Positions 1 to 8,174 of a stretch of DNA of 29,230 bases are shown here, one piece after another. Location: contig CAYLQA010000043.1 of assembly GCA_964385695.1 (NCBI GenBank), positions 1 through 29,230 of the forward strand, read 5' to 3'. The stretch's first letter is position 1, and every line of letters begins with the position of its first letter. Source of the stretch: CAYLQA01 sp964385695. Its GTDB lineage: Bacteria; Desulfobacterota; Desulfobulbia; Desulfobulbales; Desulfurivibrionaceae. Position numbers and translations under genes: made by a program. The notes under the pieces are model-generated. The model was not told where the DNA came from. It worked only from the letters and a program-made list of their open reading frames with translations, and made no database searches.

Positions 1-188
1 TTCCGCTGTTTCTATTCTCAACTTTCCCGCTAATCTGCGAAGAACCTTTTTTTTTCATGAAAAATATGTGAAAATGCCTACCCCCATGACAGAGGTATTA
101 CTTGATTGCCTTTGTTTATGGTGGGTTGGAATTTGACGAAGAAAAAATGGCGGGCAGGCCCCGCTTGGATATTTAAGGAGGTTTGACC

Positions 189-2720
189 ATGCTTGATGCC
201 TATAGAAAACATATTGCCGAACGTGCAGCCGACGGGTTGCCGCCTTTACCCCTTTCCGCTGAGCAGACTATGGCTGTTGCCGAGCTGTTGCAAAATCCGC
301 CTGCCGGCGAGGAGCAGGTTTTGGTGGATCTTATCACCAACCAGGTGCCGCCAGGGGTAGATGATGCTTCAAAGGTGAAGGCCGATTTTCTGGCCGGGGT
401 GGCCAAGGGTACGGTCAACTGTGGCCTGATCGACAAGAAAGAGGCGGTCAAACTCCTGGGTACCATGATGGGCGGCTATAATGTGTCCCCCCTGATCGAC
501 CTGTTGGATGATGCGGACCTGGCCGAGGAGGCAGTGGCCGCTTTATCTAACACCTTGCTGGTCTATGATTCCTTTCATGATGTGGTTGCCAAGGCCGAAT
601 CCAACCCCAATGCCAAACAGGTCCTGACCAACTGGGCCGAGGCCACCTGGTTTACCTCACGGCCTGAGATGGACGAGGTGGTAACGGTTACCGTCTTCAA
701 GGTACCCGGTGAGACCAATACCGATGATCTCTCTCCTGCTTCAGAGGCATGGAGCCGTCCGGATATCCCCCAGCATGCCAAATCCATGTTGATGAACCGC
801 CTGCCCGGCTCCCTGCCTGTGATCGAGGGGCTGAAAGATAAGGGCCACCCGATTGCCTATGTGGGTGATGTGGTGGGTACCGGCTCTTCACGAAAATCCG
901 GGGTCAACTCCATGCTCTGGCATATGGGGCGAGACATTCCTTATGTGCCAGCCAAACGCACCGGCGGCGTGGTCATCGGTTCCACCATTGCCCCGATTTA
1001 CTTCAATACCGCCGAGGATTCCGGCATGCTCCCCATCCAGTGCGATGTTTCTGGTATGGAGACCGGCGATGTGATCACCATTAATACTAAGGAAGGGACC
1101 GTTACCAAGGATGGCGCGTCTCTGACCACCTTTTCCTTGGCCCCTGCCACCCTGCCCGACGAGGTTCGGGCCGGAGGCCGCGTCAACCTCATCATCGGTC
1201 GTGGCCTGACAGCCAAGGCTCGTGAGGCCCTGGGCCTGCCGCCCTCTGACCTTTTCCTGCAGCCCGAGGTTCCTGCGGATACGGGCAAGGGCTATACCCT
1301 GGCCCAAAAGATGGTGGGCAAGGCATGCGGTCTGGCCGGAGTGCGGCCCGGCACCTATTGCGAGCCCAAGATGACCACTGTTGGTTCCCAGGACACCACC
1401 GGCCCCATGACCCGTGACGAGATCAAGGAACTGGCCTGCCTCAAGTTCTCTGCTGATCTCACCATGCAGTCCTTTTGCCATACCGCGGCCTACCCCAAGC
1501 CTGTGGATGTAATCACCCACCAGACCCTGGGTAAATTCTTCAGCGACCGCGGCGGCCTAGCCCTGCGTCCCGGTGATGGCGTAATCCACTCCTGGCTCAA
1601 CCACCTGGTCCTGCCCGACACCATGGGCACCGGCGGGGACTCCCATACCCGGTTCCCCATCGGTATCTCATTTCCCGCAGGTTCCGGTCTGGTCGCCTTT
1701 GCCGCGGCCACCGGCTCCATGCCTTTAGTCATGCCCGAGTCGGTTTTGGTCCGCTTCAAGGGCGAGATGCAGCCCGGCATCACCTATCGTGATTTGGTCA
1801 ATGCCATTCCCTATGTGGCTATCCAAAAGGGCCTGCTCACCGTGGAAAAGGCGGGCAAGAAGAATGTTTATGCCGGAACGGTGCTTGAGATCGAGGGGTT
1901 GGATCTCAACGTGGAACAGGCCTTTGAGCTGGCCGATGCCTCGGCCGAGCGTTCTGCAGCCGCCTGTACCGTGCGTCTTTCCAAAGAGCCGGTCATCGAG
2001 TACCTGCGCTCCAATGTGATCCTGCTCAAAAACATGGTCAAGCGCGGCTATGAGGACAACGCCACAATCGAAAAACGTATCGGTGATATGGAAGCCTGGC
2101 TGGCCAAACCCGAGTTGCTGGAGCCGGACAGTGATGCCGAATACAAAGAGATTATCGAGATCGATTTGAACGAGATCACTGAGCCCCTGCTTTGCTGCCC
2201 CAATGACCCGGATGACGTCAAGCCACTCTCCGAGGTGGCAGGCCGGGCAATCGACGAGGTCTTTGTCGGCTCCTGTATGACCAATATCGGTCATTTCCGT
2301 GCCCTGGCCCGCATCCTTGAGGGTGGCCCCCAGGTGGCAGGCCGCCTCTGGGTGGCTCCGCCTACCCGCATGGACGAGGCACAGCTCAAGGCCGAAGGGC
2401 TTTATTCCATCCTGGGCAGTGCCGGCGCCCGCACCGAGATTCCCGGTTGCTCCCTCTGTATGGGCAACCAGGCCCGGACCCGCGACAATGTCACGGCCTT
2501 TTCCACCTCGACGAGGAACTTTGATAACCGCATCGGCAATGGGGCTCAGGTCTTCTTGGGATCTGCGGAGTTGGCAGCAGTGACAGCCAAACTCGGCAAA
2601 CTGCCCACCCCTGCGGAGTATCGCGAGATCGTGGCCGACAAGGTCGACCCCAAAGCCGATGAGATTTACAAGAATCTTAGCTTTGATGAAATCGAGGGTT
2701 ACGAGGAGCAGGGCTGGTAA
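189..2720 (+). CDS. acnB: Aconitate hydratase B (bifunctional aconitase / 2-methylisocitrate dehydratase)
   Basis: Interconverts citrate and isocitrate through cis-aconitate in the cytoplasmic TCA cycle; AcnB enzymes can also act on 2-methylisocitrate. The 843-residue length and the domain order (N-terminal HEAT-like helical region, swivel domain, then the three catalytic domains) are those of AcnB rather than AcnA. The [4Fe-4S] ligands are visible as C696 in VGSCMTNIGHF and C754/C757 in GCSLCMGNQAR, a spacing close to that of E. coli AcnB. The swivel part shows NTDDLSPASEAW and GTGSSRKSG. I chose the ATG at 189 over an in-frame TTG at 183 because a perfect AAGGAGG (175-181) sits 7 bases before it. 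A strong terminator follows, so it is probably monocistronic. The 188 bases upstream hold no other gene, and I could not assign a promoter with confidence. Confidence 0.98.
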   Translation: MLDAYRKHIAERAADGLPPLPLSAEQTMAVAELLQNPPAGEEQVLVDLITNQVPPGVDDASKVKADFLAGVAKGTVNCGLIDKKEAVKLLGTMMGGYNVSPLIDLLDDADLAEEAVAALSNTLLVYDSFHDVVAKAESNPNAKQVLTNWAEATWFTSRPEMDEVVTVTVFKVPGETNTDDLSPASEAWSRPDIPQHAKSMLMNRLPGSLPVIEGLKDKGHPIAYVGDVVGTGSSRKSGVNSMLWHMGRDIPYVPAKRTGGVVIGSTIAPIYFNTAEDSGMLPIQCDVSGMETGDVITINTKEGTVTKDGASLTTFSLAPATLPDEVRAGGRVNLIIGRGLTAKAREALGLPPSDLFLQPEVPADTGKGYTLAQKMVGKACGLAGVRPGTYCEPKMTTVGSQDTTGPMTRDEIKELACLKFSADLTMQSFCHTAAYPKPVDVITHQTLGKFFSDRGGLALRPGDGVIHSWLNHLVLPDTMGTGGDSHTRFPIGISFPAGSGLVAFAAATGSMPLVMPESVLVRFKGEMQPGITYRDLVNAIPYVAIQKGLLTVEKAGKKNVYAGTVLEIEGLDLNVEQAFELADASAERSAAACTVRLSKEPVIEYLRSNVILLKNMVKRGYEDNATIEKRIGDMEAWLAKPELLEPDSDAEYKEIIEIDLNEITEPLLCCPNDPDDVKPLSEVAGRAIDEVFVGSCMTNIGHFRALARILEGGPQVAGRLWVAPPTRMDEAQLKAEGLYSILGSAGARTEIPGCSLCMGNQARTRDNVTAFSTSTRNFDNRIGNGAQVFLGSAELAAVTAKLGKLPTPAEYREIVADKVDPKADEIYKNLSFDEIEGYEEQGW

Positions 2721-2746
2721 GACTTTTTATACGAGAGAGGAAGTGC

Positions 2747-2783
2747 AAAGCGGGAGTCGCAGAAGCGGTTCCCGCTTTTTTTA
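2747..2783 (+). terminator. Intrinsic terminator of acnB
   Basis: A 9-bp perfect stem (AAAGCGGGA at 2747-2755 with TCCCGCTTT at 2770-2778) is followed by a run of T. It lies 27 bases after the acnB stop. Confidence 0.88.
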
Positions 2784-2931
2784 TCTCTGCAGATCATCGC
2801 GAAAGGCATGCCCCTTTTTGTGTGAAAAAATGTAATTTTTGTCCGTCACACATAGAACCAAAGAACTTTTCCGCATAAAGTCCCGTCCACATATTATATG
2901 AGATCGGTGATATCGTTTATCTTGCCGGGTT

Positions 2932-2940
2932 TGCTATACT
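2932..2940 (+). promoter_or_regulatory. Candidate extended -10 promoter for the lipoprotein operon
   Basis: TGC followed by TATACT (2935-2940) matches an extended -10 element. No good -35 box is seen 16-18 bases upstream. It lies 58 bases before the chosen start at 2998, and no other candidate is visible between the acnB terminator and the operon. Confidence 0.42.
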
Positions 2941-2997
2941 GTGGGAGTGTTGATTTAATAATGGCCCGTGTTTGACTTTAAAAAACAGATTGCTCCC

Positions 2998-4428
2998 ATG
3001 ACCAACCGCTTTTCTATACTCGCCCTTCTGCTTTTGGCGCTTTCCGGCTGCAGCACCTTTTCCTCGGATTTTGCCAAGTTCAACCATCAGCTGGTGAACA
3101 GCGATTATGATGGGGCGCGGCATCTTGCGGAGTCTAAGATAAATGGAGCCGAGCGCAACAGCCTGCTCTGGGTTTTACAGGCCGGGGTTGCCGCACGCTC
3201 CAGCCGAGATTATACGGCCAGCACAGTGTTTTTTGACCTGGCCGAGGAGCAGATCAAGCGCTACCATGAATATTCGGCCTTTCGTTCCGCAGGCAATAAG
3301 CTGGCCAGCCTGTTGATCAATGATAAGGCCTTGCCCTATGAGGGCACTGAGTATGACGGCATCATGGTCAACACCTATAAGGCGCTCAACTACCTTGCCG
3401 CAAATAAATATAACTCGGCCCGAGTCGAATTTAACCGGGCTTTGGATCGGCAGCGCCGGGCAAAAGAATATTTTTTTGATGAGATCGGCAAGGAGCGGGA
3501 GGCCTTGGCTATCCGCCAGCGCCAGGAGCATAGCTCTAAGGCCAAGGTCAAGTTTGATATTGATGAGACCGTGCACAGCAGCCAGGTGGACTCGCTGATC
3601 CAAAACGGCTATTCCCGTTTCAGCCAGTTCGGAGTGTACCCTGATTTTGTCAATCCCTTTACCACCTATCTTGCCGGGTTGTTTTTCGCCCTGGACGGGG
3701 ATTTTGCCAAGGCCGTTCCCCTGCTCAAGGAGGCAAAGGGGATGCTGCCGGAAAACGATGTGGTGGCAGATGACTTTGAGATGGTTGACGATGTGCTGGA
3801 CAAACGTGTAGAGCCGCCGCCTGCCACAGTCTGGCTCCTGTTTGAAAACGGCCGTGCCCCGCATAAGGAAGAGTATCGTGTCGATCTTCCCTTAAGCCTG
3901 GTCAATGATCAAATTCTGTACACGGGCATTGCCTTGCCGCGCCTGGTGCGGGGGGAGGAGGCCAGCCCCTATCTTGAGGTGGCTTCGGGTGGGGAAAGTA
4001 TTCGGACCACGGAGTTGGCCAGCATGGATCGGGTGATCCAAACGGAGTTTAAGAAGAACTATAAGACCATTGTCATCAGGGCGCTGCTTTCTGCATTGAT
4101 GAAGACCAGCATGCAATATTATTTGAACGACTCCGAGCTTGGTGAGATGGGCAAGGTGGCCGCCTCCATGCTCCAGCGGGTGACCACGGCAGCGGATCTT
4201 CGCATCTGGAGCGCCTTGCCGCAGAATTTCCAGGTGGCCCGGCTGCCCAGGCCAGAGAACGGCAAACTGCACATTACCAGCCCGGAGCTTGAGCCAATGG
4301 ATGTTGATTTGCCCGATAGCAGATATGCTATAATCTACATAACCGTACCAACCAGAACAACCCGGCCTGTGATACAGGTCATACCTTTTAAAAGGTGGCA
4401 GCCCCAAAATGGTCCTTTTGTCCGATAA
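2998..4428 (+). CDS. COG3014-like lipoprotein with TPR-like N-terminal half
   Basis: Predicted lipoprotein of 476 residues, anchored in the outer membrane facing the periplasm. The ATG at 2998 gives a clean type II signal peptide (MTNRF, hydrophobic stretch, lipobox LSGC with the lipidated Cys at residue 18); the upstream in-frame GTG at 2968 would put ten unneeded residues before it. The N-terminal half is helical and TPR-like (repeated A/L/Y patterns such as YKALNYLAANKYNSARVEF, handling 'RALDRQRRA'); the C-terminal half is beta-rich. From memory this is the COG3014 group, which occurs next to ycfL and lpoB in several proteobacteria, and both follow here. The biochemical role is not established; the context suggests helping LpoB/PBP1 function. 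The last residues and stop codon fall inside a palindromic repeat that starts at 4416, so the C-terminus may have been altered by that insertion. Confidence 0.8.
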   Translation: MTNRFSILALLLLALSGCSTFSSDFAKFNHQLVNSDYDGARHLAESKINGAERNSLLWVLQAGVAARSSRDYTASTVFFDLAEEQIKRYHEYSAFRSAGNKLASLLINDKALPYEGTEYDGIMVNTYKALNYLAANKYNSARVEFNRALDRQRRAKEYFFDEIGKEREALAIRQRQEHSSKAKVKFDIDETVHSSQVDSLIQNGYSRFSQFGVYPDFVNPFTTYLAGLFFALDGDFAKAVPLLKEAKGMLPENDVVADDFEMVDDVLDKRVEPPPATVWLLFENGRAPHKEEYRVDLPLSLVNDQILYTGIALPRLVRGEEASPYLEVASGGESIRTTELASMDRVIQTEFKKNYKTIVIRALLSALMKTSMQYYLNDSELGEMGKVAASMLQRVTTAADLRIWSALPQNFQVARLPRPENGKLHITSPELEPMDVDLPDSRYAIIYITVPTRTTRPVIQVIPFKRWQPQNGPFVR

Positions 4429-4514
4429 CTTTGTCGCTTCAGAGTTGGAAAGTGCTCACGTACCGAAGTACGCTGCGCTTTTCCAACATCTTCGCTCCTC
4501 GTTATCGAACAAAA
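4416..4514. repeat. 99-bp palindromic (REP/MITE-like) element at the 3' end of the COG3014 gene
   Basis: Outer arms TTTTGTCCGATAAC (4416-4429) and GTTATCGAACAAAA (4501-4514) are inverted repeats with one mismatch. Inside them lie a second pair, GTTGGAAA (4444-4451) and TTTCCAAC (4480-4487), and a tight central hairpin CGTAC-cgaa-GTACG (4459-4472). The structure is one nested palindrome. It supplies the stop codon of the upstream gene and fills most of the gap before ycfL. It has no poly-T end typical of an intrinsic terminator. It resembles dispersed chromosomal palindromes of deltaproteobacteria, but other copies cannot be checked from this window. Confidence 0.8.
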
Positions 4515-4561
4515 AAACTCATTTTTGGACAGCCACGGAACTTGCAATAGGGGGAACCCAC

Positions 4562-4930
4562 ATGATGCAAAGAATATTATCCCTTGGCCTTATCCTCTGC
4601 CTGGGCTTCATGCTCAGCGGTTGTGGAGACAAGCGCGTGACCTTGAGCGACAATGTCGCATCAGACATCGACATCGGCAAGGTGACCACCCATCGAAACG
4701 CCGCCGGTTTTATGGAGGTGGTGATTGTGGGTGAAAATGATAAGGGGAAATATTTTAAGTCCGAGTATCGGATCATCTGGCTCGATGACAGAGGCGCGCA
4801 ACTTGAGACTATCCTCTCAAAATGGACGCCGTTTCCTGTCCATGAGGAAACCGAGTTTCGTATCACCGCCGTGGCACCCCATCCGCGGGCCACGGACTTC
4901 AGGATAGTCATTCGTAAAAAGGAGTTTTGA
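4562..4930 (+). CDS. ycfL: YcfL-family (DUF1425) lipoprotein
   Basis: Small predicted outer-membrane lipoprotein of 122 residues. The signal peptide MMQRILSLGLILCLG ends in lipobox LSGC (Cys 21). The mature part is a beta-rich DUF1425-like domain with 'VVIVGENDKGKYFKSEYRI', 'WLDDRGAQLE', 'WTPFPVHEETEFRITAVAP' and a terminal 'RATDFRIVIRK', the expected pattern of the family. AGGGGGAA (4549-4556) precedes two adjacent ATGs, at 4562 and 4565; either could serve. Longer starts would run through the repeat and are unlikely. lpoB follows with one base between the stop and its ATG, the same ycfL-lpoB order as in E. coli. The exact function of YcfL is unknown; membership in the peptidoglycan-synthase activation locus is inferred from context. 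Confidence 0.88.
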   Translation: MMQRILSLGLILCLGFMLSGCGDKRVTLSDNVASDIDIGKVTTHRNAAGFMEVVIVGENDKGKYFKSEYRIIWLDDRGAQLETILSKWTPFPVHEETEFRITAVAPHPRATDFRIVIRKKEF

Positions 4931-4931
4931 T

Positions 4932-5552
4932 ATGTCTCAACAAAAATATACTAGGCTTATAATTCTTGGCTCCCTGCTGCTTTTGCTTGTGGCCGGTTGC
5001 GGAACCAAAACCCGCAACATCGACATGGACAATGATCAGGCCGGAGCGATCATGGGCCTTGATTACCGTGATTTTCAGGATGCGGCCCGGGAGGCGGTCC
5101 ACTCGATCCTCCGCGCCGGTGTGCTTGATCATCCGGAGGGCAAGCGCTATGTCCTGGCCATTTCCCGCATGGTTAACGACACCATGCAGCATATCGATAC
5201 GGACCAGCTGATCAAAAAGATCCGCATCGAGCTGATGCAGTCCGGCCGGGTCTACGTGACCACCGCGGTCTCTGCCGCTGGGCCTGAGGATGCCATGAGC
5301 AAACAGGCAAGAGAGCTGCGTGAGGACGAGGAGTTCAAAAAGGGCTCGGTTGCAGGAAAGGGCCAGCTGCTGGCCCCGGATCTTTCCCTTTCCGGCAAGA
5401 TTCTCCAGCGCAACATTACCATGAGCAAAAAAGAGCAGCAGGTGGAGTATTACTTCCACTTGACCCTGACCAATGTGCATAACGGCCTCTCCATCTGGGA
5501 GGGCGAAACCATCATCGGCAAACGGGGCAGCAACAAGGCGGTTTCCTGGTAG
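4932..5552 (+). CDS. lpoB: Penicillin-binding protein activator LpoB
   Basis: Outer-membrane lipoprotein of 206 residues that in E. coli reaches through the peptidoglycan to stimulate PBP1b. The signal peptide ends in lipobox VAGC (Cys 23). The mature domain carries typical LpoB features: 'GLDYRDFQDAAREAV', 'DTMQHIDTDQLIKKIRIEL', 'DLSLSGKILQRN' and the closing 'YYFHLTLTNVHNGLSIWEG'. AAGGAG at 4919-4924, inside the end of ycfL, precedes the ATG by 7 bases. The unstructured linker after the lipid anchor is short, as is usual outside enterobacteria. A terminator follows at 5585. The matching bifunctional penicillin-binding protein is not in this window. Confidence 0.92.
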   Translation: MSQQKYTRLIILGSLLLLLVAGCGTKTRNIDMDNDQAGAIMGLDYRDFQDAAREAVHSILRAGVLDHPEGKRYVLAISRMVNDTMQHIDTDQLIKKIRIELMQSGRVYVTTAVSAAGPEDAMSKQARELREDEEFKKGSVAGKGQLLAPDLSLSGKILQRNITMSKKEQQVEYYFHLTLTNVHNGLSIWEGETIIGKRGSNKAVSW

Positions 5553-5584
5553 GAAGAGCAGGCTGTATCAGGCTGAAATGAGAC

Positions 5585-5615
5585 GGGCGGCACATGGTGT
5601 GTCGCTCGTTTTTTT
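5585..5615 (+). terminator. Intrinsic terminator of the lipoprotein operon
   Basis: Stem of nine pairs including G-U pairs (GGGCGGCAC 5585-5593 with GTGTCGCTC 5599-5607), a 5-base loop, then T7 at 5609-5615. It lies between the convergent lpoB and PAS genes and its T run serves the + strand. Confidence 0.75.
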
Positions 5616-5652
5616 ATGTCTGGGATTCCGGAGAACAAGTCGGAGTCAGGTT

Positions 5653-6180
5653 TTAATCGCGGCTCATTTCATCAATCCTGAGCAGGACCACATTCTTGAT
5701 TTTTTCCGTGGTAATAAGAAACTTGACTGTTTCCGTGTCGGAGCCGGCAGAGGAAATATCCGCTATGGCCGGAACCCTGGCAAAGGGGATGCCGGTTTCA
5801 TAAGTCTTTTCAATGCAGTTCCGTATGGTGCAGGTCCTACAGTGGATGGTCTTGCCGCAGCCGCCTGGCTTTTTGGCATTGGCACACGCGATGAAATCCC
5901 CGCTTTTTTGTTTCGAGTTTGCTGGATATTGCTTGCAAAGCAATGTGCAGGCTTTTTCATTGGCCGCATGTACCTCGGCATCAGGGCCGAGAACAATGAC
6001 CGGCAAGGCAATGCTGTTGATAAACTCCAGGAGGCCAACGGCCTCGTATTCGGCAAATAGCTGCTCCAGGCATGCCTGGCAGATGCCGTGGGATATAAGC
6101 TCCCCGGCCAGGGCATCACCTTCTTCTGCCGGGTCAAGTTCCGCCTGGCACCATGCGCAAATATTTTTTATTCCTGCCAT
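5653..6180 (-). CDS. Small cysteine-rich PAS-domain protein
   Basis: Soluble protein of 175 residues, no signal peptide or membrane segment. It has eleven cysteines. C8-x2-C11 and C34-x2-C37 (in SHGICQACLEQL) form a four-Cys, zinc-ribbon-like head; the 'SHGIC..C' motif is familiar from PAS/response-regulator proteins of Desulfobacterota. A PAS-like core follows from about residue 48 (INSIALPVIVLGPDAEVHAAN). In it is a second cluster, C99, C108, C114, C117 and C122 (GGCGKTIHCRTCTIRNC), where a PAS domain could hold an Fe-S cluster, heme or redox-active thiols. It starts 12 bases after the anti-sigma stop and is probably cotranscribed with the sigma and anti-sigma genes, so a sensory or redox input into that switch is plausible. 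The ligand and partner are inferred, not shown. Confidence 0.78.
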   Translation of the reverse strand: MAGIKNICAWCQAELDPAEEGDALAGELISHGICQACLEQLFAEYEAVGLLEFINSIALPVIVLGPDAEVHAANEKACTLLCKQYPANSKQKSGDFIACANAKKPGGCGKTIHCRTCTIRNCIEKTYETGIPFARVPAIADISSAGSDTETVKFLITTEKIKNVVLLRIDEMSRD

Positions 6181-6192
6181 CGTTAAATCAGC

Positions 6193-7173
6193 CTATTGCC
6201 TTCTTTTTTTGATGAGCCTGTCAAGCTTTGCACACTCTGCCTGCGGTGCAGCTCCTCCGGCTAGTTCAGTTATTATTTTATAGAGTTCTATGAGCTCGTG
6301 GTGCTCTTTTTCTTGCGTTGAGCCGGGAGCTGGAGGCGGTTGCTCTTTGCGGCGGGCAAAGGTTTGGCGCAATTCCTGCTCTTTTGTGCGCCAAAAGGAT
6401 ATGGGTGTTTTTTCATCGGCACAGGCCGTTTGAATCTTGGCCAGCCACATGGCATTGTGCAAAGGCGCCAGCTCCTTACGTGGGGTAATGGCTGCCAAAT
6501 CGTTCATCCTTTCTTTGGGGATTGCAACATCACCTGAGGGTGAAAGCTCAAAGGCCTTGGGTTTTGCAAGTTGCTTTTGTTTGGCCTGTATCTTCCCTTC
6601 CGGCTCCTGCTGGGTGATTGCTGAGTCTGCCATGGGTTCCGGTGCCATGGGGCTTTGGGCTGCATCAAACTCTTCTTCCATATTCGTTTCGGCAAGCATG
6701 GGCCCCTGTTCTTCCTGGGCTTGATGTGGTTTTGGCAGGCGAGCAGCCGTCTTCTTTATGGGTTGCTTCTGGATCATGGGCGCCACGGTTTCAAGACGTG
6801 ACTCAGTGGAGATATTCATATAGAGAACCACACTGGCTGCCGCTGCCAGGGCAGTGCCTGCGGCAGCCAAGAGCTTGCCGGAGGTAAGCTTCTTAAGCCA
6901 CGGGCCCTTGATGAGTTGACCTTTCTCGTTTTGCCCAACAGTTTGGGAGACAGCCAGCCACGCATCGTAACATTCCTGGCACTCGGCCACATGCTTGAGA
7001 AAGCCCGCCTGTTCCTTGGGGGAGCAACGCTTATCCACCAAGGCGGCAAGCTCTCCGGGCGTAAGACACCCTTCGGGCGGCGGGTTTGTGCCTGCTGCCA
7101 GGGCGGTCAGGGCAGCGGCCTTATCACTCTCACTAAACTCCTTATTCTTCGGCGTCCTTTTCATGGCTGTCAT
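6193..7173 (-). CDS. Membrane anti-sigma factor with zinc-finger (zf-HC2-like) domain
   Basis: Predicted anti-sigma factor of 326 residues. The cytoplasmic N-terminus holds a zf-HC2/ZAS-type motif, H61-x3-C65-x2-C68 (FLKHVAECQECYDAW), within the usual 'LAALVD...' helix context. One membrane segment follows (about 102-121, LLAAAGTALAAAASVVLYMN). The periplasmic part (122-326) is charged and rich in Pro/Gln/Lys, with no recognised domain. It lies downstream of the sigma gene on the same strand, the standard arrangement of an ECF sigma/anti-sigma pair. The start is uncertain: ATG at 7173 (MTAMKRT) or 7164 (MKRT), neither with a clear ribosome site; a TTG at 7203 is also in frame. Confidence 0.82.
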   Translation of the reverse strand: MTAMKRTPKNKEFSESDKAAALTALAAGTNPPPEGCLTPGELAALVDKRCSPKEQAGFLKHVAECQECYDAWLAVSQTVGQNEKGQLIKGPWLKKLTSGKLLAAAGTALAAAASVVLYMNISTESRLETVAPMIQKQPIKKTAARLPKPHQAQEEQGPMLAETNMEEEFDAAQSPMAPEPMADSAITQQEPEGKIQAKQKQLAKPKAFELSPSGDVAIPKERMNDLAAITPRKELAPLHNAMWLAKIQTACADEKTPISFWRTKEQELRQTFARRKEQPPPAPGSTQEKEHHELIELYKIITELAGGAAPQAECAKLDRLIKKRRQ

Positions 7174-7214
7174 ATTGATTATTGAGACGGCAATTTTATG
7201 CAAAAATGTCGTTT

Positions 7215-8117
7215 TTACTCCTTGAGCAGAGTGGTCAGCTCTTCAGAGAGGCCTGCCTGGGCCAGTTCCGCCTTTATTTTACCAAGAAGCCTCCGCATCC
7301 GGCCATGGGCTTGATTGGTATTTAGGTCAAGCATCCTGCCCGCATCGCTCACACTCAGTCCGTCCTGAAAACAGAGCTTGAGCAGAAGTTTTTCTTCCGA
7401 GGAGAGAATGACGGGCTGGTCTAAAACGTTGGAAAATTCTTGCGCCATCTCCTGATTGCCTGGGTTTCCTAAAAGCTTGCCAAAAATTGTCTGAAAAAGA
7501 ATGTTTTTTTGTGTCTCGGCTAACACGGTTTCACCATCTGTTGCAGAAGCTTGCCCGGCTGCCTGTTGTTCAAGGGTTTCTTCATCGGCCGAATGGGTGT
7601 GTCCCCGTCTGTGCCCGCAGTTTGTGACTTCGCTTAAAATGGTGCTGGCGGCATCTTCCGCCTCAGCATCGCTCACCGAGTGGTTGGTCGTGATATTGTC
7701 TATGGCCTCGACCATGGAGAGGCGTTCTAGGCAGAGCAGGCGAAAGAGCTGTTGCCAGGTTCGGCCCAGCTTTTTGATCCACTCCGGCATGGTCACCCGG
7801 CCAAAGCGTTTTCTGGCAAAGTCTTCAAACAGGCGAAAAGAGATGGAGGCAAGATAGGTGGAAAATTTGGCTTGGCCTGTATAGGCCTCAAGCCTGCGCC
7901 AGTTGTCGGCCTTGAACTGTTCCAGGGCGTAGAGCACCGCTTCATCGGCCAGGTTGTTGTCGCCAAAACGCTTGGCTGCCAGACGATCCAGCAGGTCGAT
8001 ATGCGCGGTTATTTGTTCTTTCCAGTTCTGCAATGCCGCCCTTTCAACAGGAAGTTCTCTACCCGTAAACCCCTTGATAACACAATAAAAAATACCACAG
8101 ATAATTCTTTCCGACAA
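7215..8117 (-). CDS. ECF-like RNA polymerase sigma factor
   Basis: Sigma-70 family protein of up to 300 residues. Region 2 is seen at about 45-110 (LLDRLAAKRFGD, then GQAKFSTYLASISFRLFEDF and ARKRFGR). Region 4 is at about 238-285 (LSSEEKLLLKLCFQDGLSVS and a helix-turn-helix 'DAGRMLDLNTNQAHGRMRRL'). There is no region 3 or 1.1. The linker between regions 2 and 4 is about 120 residues, much longer than usual in ECF factors, and includes a Cys/His-rich patch (CGHRRGHTH). It is followed by its anti-sigma gene. The start is uncertain: the longest frame begins at a TTG (8117) with weak ribosome site; a TTG at 8033, preceded by AAAGGG, would remove 28 poorly sigma-like residues. The target promoter is unknown; the divergent DUF3520 gene is an obvious candidate target. 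Confidence 0.85.
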   Translation of the reverse strand: MSERIICGIFYCVIKGFTGRELPVERAALQNWKEQITAHIDLLDRLAAKRFGDNNLADEAVLYALEQFKADNWRRLEAYTGQAKFSTYLASISFRLFEDFARKRFGRVTMPEWIKKLGRTWQQLFRLLCLERLSMVEAIDNITTNHSVSDAEAEDAASTILSEVTNCGHRRGHTHSADEETLEQQAAGQASATDGETVLAETQKNILFQTIFGKLLGNPGNQEMAQEFSNVLDQPVILSSEEKLLLKLCFQDGLSVSDAGRMLDLNTNQAHGRMRRLLGKIKAELAQAGLSEELTTLLKE

Positions 8118-8174
8118 AACTATCTTGTCCGGCCGTCATAAGGAGTAACACCACAGCAAACAAGGAGAATAATC

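Noticed and set aside
1..188. Promoter or small gene before acnB
   Set aside because: TTGATT at 102-107 has no -10 box at a suitable distance, and no credible short frame with a ribosome site was seen.
888..1520. 210-residue open frame on the - strand inside acnB
   Set aside because: It is antisense to a fully conserved enzyme, has a Gly/His/Arg-rich shadow composition, and shows no family features.
5473..6060. 195-residue + strand frame overlapping the end of lpoB and the PAS gene
   Set aside because: It starts inside lpoB, crosses a terminator and is antisense to a protein with clear motifs.
8117..8174. ECF-type promoter in the divergent gap before the DUF3520 gene
   Set aside because: No GGAAC/GTC-like -35/-10 pair at proper spacing could be identified by eye; autoregulation remains only a guess.
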